A program made the position numbers and the translations under genes. A model generated the notes under the pieces. The model saw only the letters and a program-made list of their open reading frames with translations. It searched no databases and was not told the DNA's origin. A stretch of 64,000 nucleotides of DNA from Rosistilla oblonga (GTDB taxonomy: Bacteria; Planctomycetota; Planctomycetia; Pirellulales; Pirellulaceae): positions 62,001 to 126,000 of the forward strand of contig NZ_CP036292.1 in the NCBI RefSeq assembly GCF_007751715.1. The letters are read 5' to 3'. Position 1 is the stretch's first letter; every line of letters starts with the position of its first letter. Shown here piece after piece: positions 17,832-26,600 of this stretch.

Positions 17832-18398
17832 TTATTGAGCGATCGTGACCTTTTCGATGATCACGGGAGTGCGTGGGACGTCGCCGTGAGGGCCAACGTT
17901 TCCGGTGGCAACTTTGCCGATCGCGTCGACGATTTCGGTTCCCTTGGTCACTTTGCCAAACACGCAATACCCAAAACCATCGCGAGCGTTGGCCCGGTCC
18001 AAGAAACCGTTGTCGGTGCCGGTGTTGATGAAGAACTGGCTGGTCGCGCTGTGAGGATTCGGAGTCCGCGCCATGGCGATCGTGTACTTTTCGTTCTTGA
18101 GTCCGTTGGCCGATTCGTTTTGAATCATCGCGCCGGTCTCTTTCTCTTGCATGTTGGGCGTGAATCCACCGCCTTGGATCATGAACCCATCGATCACGCG
18201 ATGGAAGATCGTGCCGTCGTAGAAGCCTTTGTTAGCGTAGTTAACAAAGTTCTTAACGGTCTCGGGAGCTTTGTCGGGATACATCTCGATCTGGATCGGC
18301 CCCATCGAGGTCTTCATATCGACAACAACAGGATTGGCAGCGCTAAGCGTGGCGGTGGCCAACAGTGTTACGGCAAGCATCGCAGCGAAATTTCGCAT
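17832..18398 (-). CDS. Periplasmic cyclophilin-type peptidyl-prolyl cis-trans isomerase
   Basis: A 188-residue protein with a signal peptide (MRNFAAMLAVTLLATATLSA) followed by one cyclophilin domain. Family landmarks are VVDMKTSMGPIQIEMYPDKAPETV, FHRVIDGFMIQGGGF (catalytic Arg), TSQFFIN and a C-terminal FGKVTKGTEIVDAIG. Cyclophilins catalyse prolyl-bond isomerisation; the signal peptide places it in the periplasm, like E. coli PpiA. The size is normal for the bacterial class. AAGGAG lies about 11 bases upstream of the ATG. The gene stands alone, convergent with the plus-strand glycan genes across the hairpin array. Confidence 0.95.
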   Translation of the reverse strand: MRNFAAMLAVTLLATATLSAANPVVVDMKTSMGPIQIEMYPDKAPETVKNFVNYANKGFYDGTIFHRVIDGFMIQGGGFTPNMQEKETGAMIQNESANGLKNEKYTIAMARTPNPHSATSQFFINTGTDNGFLDRANARDGFGYCVFGKVTKGTEIVDAIGKVATGNVGPHGDVPRTPVIIEKVTIAQ

Positions 18399-18645
18399 CG
18401 GGTAGATACTCCTTGGTATCGGAAAGGCAGGTGGTTAGGTTTCACATCGCCCAGAGTCGTCGCAGCGGAATGAAACCGAGGGTTCTTGAGGTTCAACGAC
18501 AGGCTATTGTCCGTACCTGACCTGCAAAGGCAAGTCCAATCGATCGAAGTCTTTTCTATAAACCAAGTTTTGCTAGCAAACCCTAGCTTACTCAGATCGA
18601 AGCGTTCTCGCCGTTTTTTGAGTGAAGCAGGAGCAACACATCACT

Positions 18646-19199
18646 TCACCCTCCCAAAACGCAGTTTGGTAGGGAGGGTCGAACCAGCGCAGCGAGGTTC
18701 GGGGAGGGGAGTCCGCGGGGAATTCCAAGCGTCTCGAACCAGCGGAAGGCCCTCCCCGAAAAACGTCGCTAAACGCTCGTTTTCCGACCCTCCCTGGCTT
18801 CGCCGGGCGAGTGAAGCAACCCACTACTTCACCCTCCGCAAACGCAGTTTGAGGGGAGGGTCGAACCAGCGAAGCGAGGTTCGGGGAAGGGAGTCCGCGG
18901 GGAATTCCAAGCGTCTCGAACCAGCGGAAGGCCCTCCCCGAAAAACGTCGCTAAACGCTTGTTTTCCGACCCTCCCTGGCTTCGCCGGGCGAGTGAAGCA
19001 ACCCATTACTTCACCCTCCGCAAACGCAGTTTGAGGGGAGGGTCGAACCAGCGAAGCGAGGTTCGGGGAGGGGAGTCTGCGGACGATCCCGTGCCGCTCG
19101 AACCATGGTAATGCCCTCCCCGAAAAACGTCGCTAAACGCTCGTTTTCCGACCCTCCCTGGCTTCGCCGGGCGGGTGAATTAATGCATCCTTCACCCTG
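18646..19199 (+). repeat. Three tandem copies of a 182-bp MITE-like palindromic element
   Basis: Three head-to-tail copies with a period of 182 bases; the shared GGGAGGGTCGAACC ends at about 18684, 18866 and 19048. Each unit starts TTCACCCTCC and ends GGG(C)GAGTGAA, so its ends are inverted. The left arm GGGAGGGTCG and GGGGAGGG is matched by the right arm CCCTCCCCG and CGACCCTCCC, giving one long imperfect hairpin around a variable core. Copies 1 and 2 are nearly identical; copy 3 differs mainly in the core (19080-19115). Open frames crossing the array are by-products of the period. The same element, inverted, occurs at 40.4-40.75 kb. Confidence 0.9.
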
Positions 19200-19200
19200 C

Positions 19201-20904
19201 TCAACCAAACAGTCCGTGCAGATACCACTGGCTGGTCGTCAGTTTGCGATAGATCCAGAACCAATCGCCTTGATTGGTCTCGATGCGAAAGTAATCGCGG
19301 CGGATCATCGATCCGCTCCACCAAGCTGTCTCGATTCGCTCGGGGCCCCAAAAACGATGCGTCTGCAGTTGGCGATCGCGGTATCCGAACAGCATCGGCG
19401 GCGTCCCCCGCTCGATCTTGAAGACTGTCAGTTCGATCGGTGCTTTCAACAATTGGATCGGTCGCCGCAGCGGGTCGTGCGGCGAGGGGACAAAGCTTTC
19501 GCTGTCGGATTGCTCGTTGAAAAATCCCCGCGGCTTCGTCGAACGGGATGATTTTCGAACGGCCGATCGGCTGCCGCCGCGTCGCATCCGCGCGATCTCA
19601 CCGACCGGTTGGCCAGTCAACGGTTGAGTTCGGTAGGCTGATTCGGGTTCAGGATTCCGCGTCGCCCGGACTCCCAACACCGATTGGCGCCCCAGTCGTC
19701 CCGCCAGGTTATCGATCAGATTGGCAAGCGCCGGAGCGCTGTTGGCATGCGTCGACACGTCGCCGATCAGATCGGGTTGGCGTTGCTGCAGCGGAGCGGT
19801 TAACGTGGCGGAGACCGCCACGCGATGGACGTCGGCCGGCAACCGCTGGCGGCCGAAATGATTGGCCAATAAACGGTTGAGGTGTTGGTCGTCGGCGGTC
19901 GGCGCGAATAAGCTCAATCGCATCTCGACAGCTTCGTGCTGCAGCAGGTCAAACCGGCAAGCGATCCGCAGCGCGCCGTGACCACGCCGTCGCAGCCCCT
20001 TCACCAACCGCTGCATCAATTGTTCGCTGCTGTAGATCAGGATCTCCGTGTCGCGCGTCGGATGCTCCAGATCGATGCTGACATGATCTTCGGGACGGTG
20101 GTGGTAGACGGGCAGCGGTTCGTCGGCGCGACCTAACAGTTGGTCGATCCGCAACATCAAATCGGCACCCAGCCGCGTGGCAAGTCCTTCGCGAGGGAGC
20201 CGCAGCAATTGACCAAATTGCTCGATCCCCAGCCGAGCCAGCGTCTCGACACAAGCCGGTTCCAACCGCATCACGCGGGTTGGCATCGAGACCAAGTGAT
20301 GGAACTCGGTCTCCGGTTTGGTGATGCAATAACGTTTTGTTGTTTCGATGGTCTTGCGACGCGAGGCGGGGCTTCGCGCCAAACCCCACGCGGCGGCTAA
20401 CGTGCTGGCCAGCGCGATCCGAACCTGCAGGTTGCGGCTTTGGAAAAATTCATCGATCTGGCGGCAGAGCGATTCTTCGCCATCGAACAACGGACCGATC
20501 CCGGTCACGTCCATCACCAAGCCTTGCGGCATGTGCAGCAGCTGGCCCGCCCAAGGGCGTGGGCCCAGCGGTTCCATGCCGACTAGCGGACTGAAGCGTT
20601 CGGTGCAGGCGGCGGCGAGTTCCTGCAGCGCTTCGAGGTCGGCTTGAGCGTCGTGCGGTTGAGTCGTCGATTGCGCATCGGTTGCCGCTTCGATCAACGA
20701 AGTCGCTTCGCCGCCCGACATCTCGACTTTGATCCCCGCCATCGCGGCGCGGCGACAGCAGGCGACGACGCGCTGTCCGCGGCGAGGGTCGCGAGCGATC
20801 AAGACCAGCGGCGGGCGATCAGGCCCGGCGGGCAGATTGCTGGCGGCGTGCAGTCTTTGGATGGGCCAATTCGGCAGCCAAATGCTGAGCACTCTTGGAT
20901 TCAC
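19201..20904 (-). CDS. imuB: ImuB-like Y-family DNA polymerase (mutasome subunit)
   Basis: A 567-residue protein. The N-terminus MNPRVLSIWLPNWPIQRL and the palm/finger region (VMDVTGIGPLF, ALASTLAAAWGLAR) follow the Y-family polymerase fold without the usual acidic catalytic motif at the start, as in ImuB proteins, which act as a clamp-binding adaptor rather than a polymerase. The little-finger region and a C-terminal extension ending TAWWSGSMIRRDYFRIET and FWIYRKLTTSQWYLHGLFG match the ImuB tail. It overlaps imuA by 86 bases, which implies coupled translation. Family knowledge: ImuA, ImuB and DnaE2 carry out SOS-induced error-prone lesion bypass. No dnaE2 follows; the stop abuts the 182-bp repeat array. 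Confidence 0.9.
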   Translation of the reverse strand: MNPRVLSIWLPNWPIQRLHAASNLPAGPDRPPLVLIARDPRRGQRVVACCRRAAMAGIKVEMSGGEATSLIEAATDAQSTTQPHDAQADLEALQELAAACTERFSPLVGMEPLGPRPWAGQLLHMPQGLVMDVTGIGPLFDGEESLCRQIDEFFQSRNLQVRIALASTLAAAWGLARSPASRRKTIETTKRYCITKPETEFHHLVSMPTRVMRLEPACVETLARLGIEQFGQLLRLPREGLATRLGADLMLRIDQLLGRADEPLPVYHHRPEDHVSIDLEHPTRDTEILIYSSEQLMQRLVKGLRRRGHGALRIACRFDLLQHEAVEMRLSLFAPTADDQHLNRLLANHFGRQRLPADVHRVAVSATLTAPLQQRQPDLIGDVSTHANSAPALANLIDNLAGRLGRQSVLGVRATRNPEPESAYRTQPLTGQPVGEIARMRRGGSRSAVRKSSRSTKPRGFFNEQSDSESFVPSPHDPLRRPIQLLKAPIELTVFKIERGTPPMLFGYRDRQLQTHRFWGPERIETAWWSGSMIRRDYFRIETNQGDWFWIYRKLTTSQWYLHGLFG

Positions 20905-21802
20905 GTGGCAGTTCCTTGCGAACGATTCGCGACTGTTGATCGATCTGCAGCATCAATTGCTGTCCGGCGGTAGCCCCGCGGGCACGCAGCAACCGCACGG
21001 CCAGCAGGCGGTCGGAATTCGCCGTCAGAATGGAGGTCGGGGCAGCCGATCGGGGGACGACTCCGCGGACCTGCCAACGGACCTCGGCCCAGCTGGTTTG
21101 CCGGATCGCTGTCGCTGGCCGCAACAGCATCCCCAACGTCGCTCCCGTTTCGGCAGCCAATTGCAACCGCCGGGCATCGTTGTCCTGCAGATTCCCGATG
21201 CGTCCCCAAACCGCCGCTACCGCGGAACAGCGAAGCGATTGGTCGAGCGACCAGATCAGGTCTTCTCGCGACTTGGGCTGCAGCAGCACGATCGCATCGG
21301 CTGGCAACCCGGCAGCGATTGCGGCGGGGGGATAAAACGTCCGCTCGGTGTCGACGATCACGACCTTCCCCCCGGTGTGCCGATGAGCCGCGACCGCACC
21401 GGTCAGCGACAACCAAGCCGCACCGCCGGCGTGCCCGACGTCGATCCATTCGACCAATGAACCAGGGGGATAACCGGCTTGGGGGAGCAGTGCATCCAGC
21501 GGTTCGATGCCCGAAGAGATGGCCTGCGACTCGGGACGCCGAGCCGCTTCGACGCGGCGGAGCTGTTTTCGTAAGCTAGACAAAACGTCCGCTTTGCCGG
21601 CGGGCGGCTGGCACTCGTCCTGCTCGCCGTTTTTCGGACACCGTTGCTGTGTGGAAAAAACGTCAGTTTTGGCGTCTGGCGGCGCGGCAGCTAGCTCGGC
21701 AGAACCCGCGGCCAGCGGTGGTTCCACCGGCGGCTGAGCCTTCCTTTCTGGAAATGCTAGCGTTTTTGCAGGCTCATCCCACAATTGCAGTTGCACAGAC
21801 AT
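20819..21802 (-). CDS. imuA: ImuA-like RecA-fold protein (mutasome regulator)
   Basis: A 327-residue protein. A low-complexity N-terminal part (about 1-90) precedes a RecA-like core: ISSGIEPLDALLPQAGYPPGSLVEW, a degenerate P-loop region, GGKVVIVDTERTFYPPAA, and SREDLIWSLDQSLRCSAVAAVWGRIG, ending with QTSWAEVRWQVRG. This pattern is that of ImuA/SulA-like proteins paired with ImuB in translesion mutagenesis cassettes. GAGGGAG lies just upstream of the ATG, and a promoter plus inverted repeat lie further up. It is the first gene of a two-gene operon with imuB. Function at the molecular level is inferred from the pairing. Confidence 0.88.
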   Translation of the reverse strand: MSVQLQLWDEPAKTLAFPERKAQPPVEPPLAAGSAELAAAPPDAKTDVFSTQQRCPKNGEQDECQPPAGKADVLSSLRKQLRRVEAARRPESQAISSGIEPLDALLPQAGYPPGSLVEWIDVGHAGGAAWLSLTGAVAAHRHTGGKVVIVDTERTFYPPAAIAAGLPADAIVLLQPKSREDLIWSLDQSLRCSAVAAVWGRIGNLQDNDARRLQLAAETGATLGMLLRPATAIRQTSWAEVRWQVRGVVPRSAAPTSILTANSDRLLAVRLLRARGATAGQQLMLQIDQQSRIVRKELPRESKSAQHLAAELAHPKTARRQQSARRA

Positions 21803-21820
21803 CGCTCCCTCACCATGAAC

Positions 21821-21870
21821 TTGATGTATCGGTGAAACATCAATGCTATCACCAACAATTCAGTTGTCCA
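21821..21870 (-). promoter_or_regulatory. imuA promoter with inverted-repeat operator (candidate SOS site)
   Basis: On the minus strand a -35-like TGGACA (21865-21870) is followed after 16 bases by TAGCAT (21843-21848). The inverted repeat TTGATGT-N9-ACATCAA (21821-21843) overlaps the end of the -10 and the likely start point, 19-41 bases before the imuA ATG. The position fits a repressor site. imuAB cassettes are usually under LexA, but I do not know the LexA motif of this group, so the regulator is unproven. Confidence 0.5.
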
Positions 21871-21957
21871 CGAAGAGGATATTTGGCGTTTGGACACGTT
21901 TGGTCCCCGCCAAAAAAGGGTTCCCAGCAGGGGGGCGTGACGCGGTCGAGTGCGGCG

Positions 21958-23631
21958 TTAGTTGGGAGTTGCCAGTTGTTCTGCGCCGCCGGCGATGATC
22001 ACTTCGGGCGTTCCGCGATCTCCGCAGGCGATTTCGTCGAGGAACATCTGCACGCCCAGCGGTGGTGGGATCAGGGTCAGCCCGCGCGCCGTGAGATGCT
22101 TTTCCAGGTCGGCGACCATGCCGATCTCCGCCCACGGTCCCCAAGCGACAGCAAAGGTCCGCGTTTGCGGCCAAGCTTGGTTCAGCGTGCAGGCGACTTT
22201 GCCCAAGACCTCGTTCGCCGCCGCGTAGTCGCTCTGCCCGCGGTTGCCAAATCGGCTGGCGACCGAAGCAAACAGGGCGAGGAACTTCAATTGGTTGGGG
22301 GCGATCGCATCGATCAGTCCTGCTGTGCTGTGGACTTTGGTGTTGAAGACGCGATCGAACGAATCGGGAGTCTTGTCGCGCAACAGCTTGTCTTCGATCA
22401 CTCCCGCGCCGTGGACCACTCCGGCGATCTGGCCGTATTCGGCTTGGATGTTATGCAGCATGGCGGCAAACGATTCGCGATCCGAGACGTCGACCGATCG
22501 GTAGTCGGCATGGCCGCCAGCCTGCCGGATTCGATCCAACGTCTGCCGAATCTCGCGGGCCGCCATGATGCGATTCGCTTGCCGTCCGATCTCGGCCGGT
22601 TTGGGCGTTTCGCCTCGCGCTTTGGCCAGCTGGATCAGGGCGGATTTCAGTTCCACGTCGCTGGTCGCCGCAGCGATCTCCGCCGGTTCAACCTGTTCGG
22701 GCAATTGAGACCGTCCCAGCAAAACCAGTTGCGATTGATACTTCTTCGCCAGGCCGACCGCCATCTCAGCGGTGATCCCTCGGGCGCCACCGGTCATCAC
22801 GATCACTTCGCCCGGTTCCAGAACCAGTTTGTTTTCGCTGGCGGGATCGATCGTCGCGGCGATCGGTTCCCAGGTGATCCGGCCAGCGCTGCTGACACCA
22901 ATCTCCAGCGGTCCGGTCGACTGACCCAGTTCCGCCGCGATGGCATCAAAGGTCGTGGAGGTGTTCATTTCGGGGGAGATATCGACGGCGCGAACCAAGA
23001 CGTCGGGCCATTCCAAGCCGATGCATTTAACCAGACCCAAGATACCGCCATGGGCGGCGCGAGCGATTGGTTGGTCGGCCGACGTGCCGTAGCCGAGTCG
23101 CCCGTCGATCGCGGTTGCTGCCAGCAGGACTGCGCTGCCGTTCTTAGCCGCTTCGGTTAGATCGGATTCCATCGCTCGAGCCAACAGGTAGAGCGATCGG
23201 GAATCGCGGCGTGCGCGATCGACAAGGGTGTCGGTGTCGCTAAACTGCGACAGAGGCGATAGATGGATCAGTCCGGCCAGGGCGTCGTGGTGCTGACGCA
23301 GAGCTGGGATCAGAGCATCGATCACCGCGGCGTCGCTGAGATCGGCTTCGATCACATCGTCGATCGTCGACAGGTCCAACGGTTTGCCGTCGACGTGACG
23401 CAGCAGAACGGTTGGATGGTCGAACATGTCAAAACGTTCGACGACTTTGTTGGCGATCCCGCGGTCGTCGCAGGTGATGACAACGGTTCCGGCGGGCAAG
23501 ATCCCAGCACCCAGGTTGCTGCCCAGCGGCGCGGGGATCAACCGCACGCCACCTCGCGAGATCGGAATCGTTCCGTCGTCGACGACCTCGGCGGCTGGGG
23601 ATGCTTCGGGCGCAGGGGGTGTTGATTCCAC
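21958..23631 (-). CDS. Ketoreductase (KR) segment of the PUFA-synthase-like PKS, in the -1 frame
   Basis: 557 residues counted from GTG 23631. Residues about 285-530 form a type I PKS ketoreductase: VIVMTGGARGITAEMAVGLA (NADPH site), VVHGAGVIED, FASVASRFGNRGQSDYAAAN (Ser/Tyr/Asn active site). The part before it is the structural KR subdomain (GILGLVKCIGLEWPDVLVRAVD). The frame is open upstream of the GTG, through an Ala/Pro linker (VDPAAAAVEPAEPTAVAEA), to the A10 run at 23706-23715, where the PKS frame stops 10 codons earlier than this one begins to look like protein. No ribosome-binding site fits the GTG. It is most probably not a separate gene but the C-terminal KR of the upstream PKS, reached by a -1 shift. 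As an independent protein it would be an oddly truncated linker-KR. Confidence 0.85.
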   Translation of the reverse strand: MESTPPAPEASPAAEVVDDGTIPISRGGVRLIPAPLGSNLGAGILPAGTVVITCDDRGIANKVVERFDMFDHPTVLLRHVDGKPLDLSTIDDVIEADLSDAAVIDALIPALRQHHDALAGLIHLSPLSQFSDTDTLVDRARRDSRSLYLLARAMESDLTEAAKNGSAVLLAATAIDGRLGYGTSADQPIARAAHGGILGLVKCIGLEWPDVLVRAVDISPEMNTSTTFDAIAAELGQSTGPLEIGVSSAGRITWEPIAATIDPASENKLVLEPGEVIVMTGGARGITAEMAVGLAKKYQSQLVLLGRSQLPEQVEPAEIAAATSDVELKSALIQLAKARGETPKPAEIGRQANRIMAAREIRQTLDRIRQAGGHADYRSVDVSDRESFAAMLHNIQAEYGQIAGVVHGAGVIEDKLLRDKTPDSFDRVFNTKVHSTAGLIDAIAPNQLKFLALFASVASRFGNRGQSDYAAANEVLGKVACTLNQAWPQTRTFAVAWGPWAEIGMVADLEKHLTARGLTLIPPPLGVQMFLDEIACGDRGTPEVIIAGGAEQLATPN

Positions 23632-23693
23632 AGCGGTCGCGGCTTCGGCAACGGCTGTTGGTTCAGCGGGTTCGACCGCCGCAGCGGCTGGAT

Positions 23694-26600
23694 CTACGAC
23701 GTCACTTTTTTTTTTGCGTCGTCGCTGAAGATCGCTTCATCGAGATAGTCGACGATTCCTCGCAGCGTGCGAAGCGTCGTCAACTTCTCCAGTTCCAACG
23801 TATCTTCCAGCGATTCGCCGTCGCCAGCGAGCTGCAGGACTTCGGCGAGGTTCCCCAGGATCTCGACCCGTTTGATCGAATCGATTCCGAGATCGCCTTC
23901 GAGGTCGGCTTCCATGTCGAGCATGTCGACGGGGTAACCGGTCCGGTCGGCGACCAGTTCCAGCAACGCTTCTTCGGCTTGTTGAATCGACGCGGGAGCC
24001 GCTTGGTCGTTGTCGGTCGGCGCGGCGGCGGCGGCTGGTTCGGCAACTGCGGGCGATGGCGCGGCGGGTGTCGGTTCCGGTGCAGCGGCTGGCGCCGGTG
24101 CGGGAGCGGGAGCAGCGGCAGCTGGTGGTGCAGCGGCGACTGGCGCGGCGGCAGGGATCGCCGGTGCGGGCTTCGCTGCGTGGCCGTTTTCGCCGTTGTG
24201 GCTGATCGCCGCGTAGGTCGGCTGCGGTCGCTGAGCGATCTGCGGTTGAGCGGCTTGAGGGAGCATGCCGTTGTCGGATTCGGGAGCTTCCCCTTGCAAG
24301 TACGTGACCATCACATCGCGTTGCGTTTGCAAGAACTGACGCATCAGTTGTTGGTAGCCAAGCATCACGGCTGTTGCTTCGTCATGATACGTGGCGGCGG
24401 GTGTTTGAGCCGATCCGTTGGTTTCTTGTGGAAGACGATTCGTAGCGGAGGATGTTAGTTGCATGGTGTTTTGATCAGATGGAACAACGGGAGTTGGAGC
24501 TGTCGGTTTTTGCGGCCGCTGTGGCGCGGCAGATGCTGCTGGCGGCAGCGGCTTCGTTTCACGAGGTTTTTGTGTTGGGACTTGTTGTGGTTTTTGCAGC
24601 TCCGCTGCGACGGCAATCGGTTTTGCCGTTGCCGCAGCCGCCGATGGTTTGGCGGCGGGTTCCTGTTTCGCAGGTTGGCCGTTTCCTGTGGCGGCCGGCC
24701 GAGGTTTGTCGGCGTCGGGATGACGCTGCCCCAGATAATGTTTTTCCGGTTCGTTGATCGGGCGGTTCCGCATCCCGTTGACCATCCATGCGTTCTTAGG
24801 ATAGTCGGGATGGCCGATCTGTGAATTCAATTTTCGCAGGTCGATGCGTTGCGGAGCACGTGCGGCAAACAGAGCCGAAGGCCGGATGCCGTCGACACCC
24901 GCGGTGATCAAGCGGCCCAGCGTGTGAACCAGTTGAGACAACGAATCGCGACCGCGTCGATCGATCGACACGGCGGTGTGCGGTTGGTCTTTCAACGTTT
25001 GCCCGACCAGACCGGTCAACGCGCTGCCGGGGCCGACTTCGATAAACGTTCGCACACCGTCGGCGTGCATCGCGGCAACCTGTTGACGGAAGCGAACCGG
25101 CGATGCGAGGTGCGTCTTGAGCGTGGCGAGCATCTCTGCCGGAGCGGCCGGATGTTTGGCGGCGGTTGTGTTGCTGTAGACCGTTCGCTGTGGAGCTTTC
25201 CATGCAAGCGAATCGAGCTTCTCGGCAAAGGCGGTTCCAGCGGCGGCGACTTGCGGTGAATGGAAGGCACACGAGACGTCCAACTTGACGACTCGCATTC
25301 CGGCGGCCGTCAGTTTTTCGATCGCGCTGTCGACCGCTGCGGTCGGACCGGAGATCACGATCTGCTGCGGCGAGTTGTCGTTGGCGATCGTGATCGCTTC
25401 GGCCAATCCGGCGGCGGATAGCTCTTTTTGAATCGTGGCTGCGTCGGCGGAAACCGCCGCCATCGCACCGGCAAAACCGCCGTCGGGCTGCGGTTGAGCG
25501 GCCGATCGCATCGCGTCGCCACGCGCCGCGGCAAGGCTCAGCAGATCGTCGTACGTCAACGCTTCGGCGGCTGCCACGGCGACTAGTTCGCCAAAGCTGT
25601 GACCGCCGACGACATCGGCGCGAATCCCCAACGCATCGATCACCTGCAGCGCGGCCCACGATGTGGCGGCGAGTGCCGGTTGAGCGACCGCTGTGTCGGC
25701 CAAGGCCTTGCGGTTGGCATCGCGATCGGCGTCGGTGAACGGCGATGGCGGATAGATCAGTTGAGCAAATCGACTGGCAAAATGTTCGTCGTAGACCGCT
25801 GCGGCATGATCGACCGCAGCGTGTGCTGCGGGGAATGCGAGCAGCAGTTCGGCGAGCATGTCGGGATATTGTGCCCCTTGGCCGGGGAACAGCAGCGCGA
25901 CTTTGCCCGCGGTCTCGGGTTCGATCTCGGCCAGGTAGATGCCGCGCGGATCGGAGATCGCCAACGGCGTCGCTTCACATTTTTTGATAGCGATCGCAAG
26001 ATGATCGGTCAGCTGGCCCAGGTCTTTGGCAACGATTGCCGCCACGCATTCGGCGGCGGTTGTCTTTTCAAAGGCATCGGCCAGCGAAGCCGCCAGTTCG
26101 GGCAGTTCCGGCATCGCGCCGGCGGCAAGCCAGGCCTGGATCCGCGTTAGTTCGGTTCGCAACGCGGCGGGATTCGCCGCTCGCCAGACCAGCAATTCGG
26201 CGGGCCAGTGGTCGCGAGCAACCTCGGGCGGATTGGCGAAGTCTTCGGTATATTCTTCCAAGACCAAGTGGACGTTGGTGCCACCAAATCCGAACGCGCT
26301 GACTCCGGCGCGACGCGGGTGGTCTTCGCCATTGATCCAGGGACGCGTCTCGGTGTTCAAGTACAGCCCAGTGTTAGGGAAGTCGATCGCGGGGCTGGGC
26401 GTTTCGACGAGCGTTGGGGGCAGGGTCTTGGTGTGCAAGGCCATCGCGGCTTTGATCAGACCCGCGACGCCGGCGGCACACTTGCTGTGACCGATCATCG
26501 ATTTGACGCTGCCGATCGCGACCGATTGGCGGCGGGCTCCCGATTCGTCCAGGACGGTCGCGACCGAAGTCGCTTCGGTCCGATCGCCGACAACGGTTCC

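Noticed and set aside
18486-19034. 182-codon plus-strand open frame over the repeat array
   Set aside because: It simply repeats with the 182-bp period and has biased, periodic composition, so it is not a gene.
18646-19199. CRISPR array
   Set aside because: The repeat is about 182 bp with no short direct repeats and spacers, and no cas genes are nearby.
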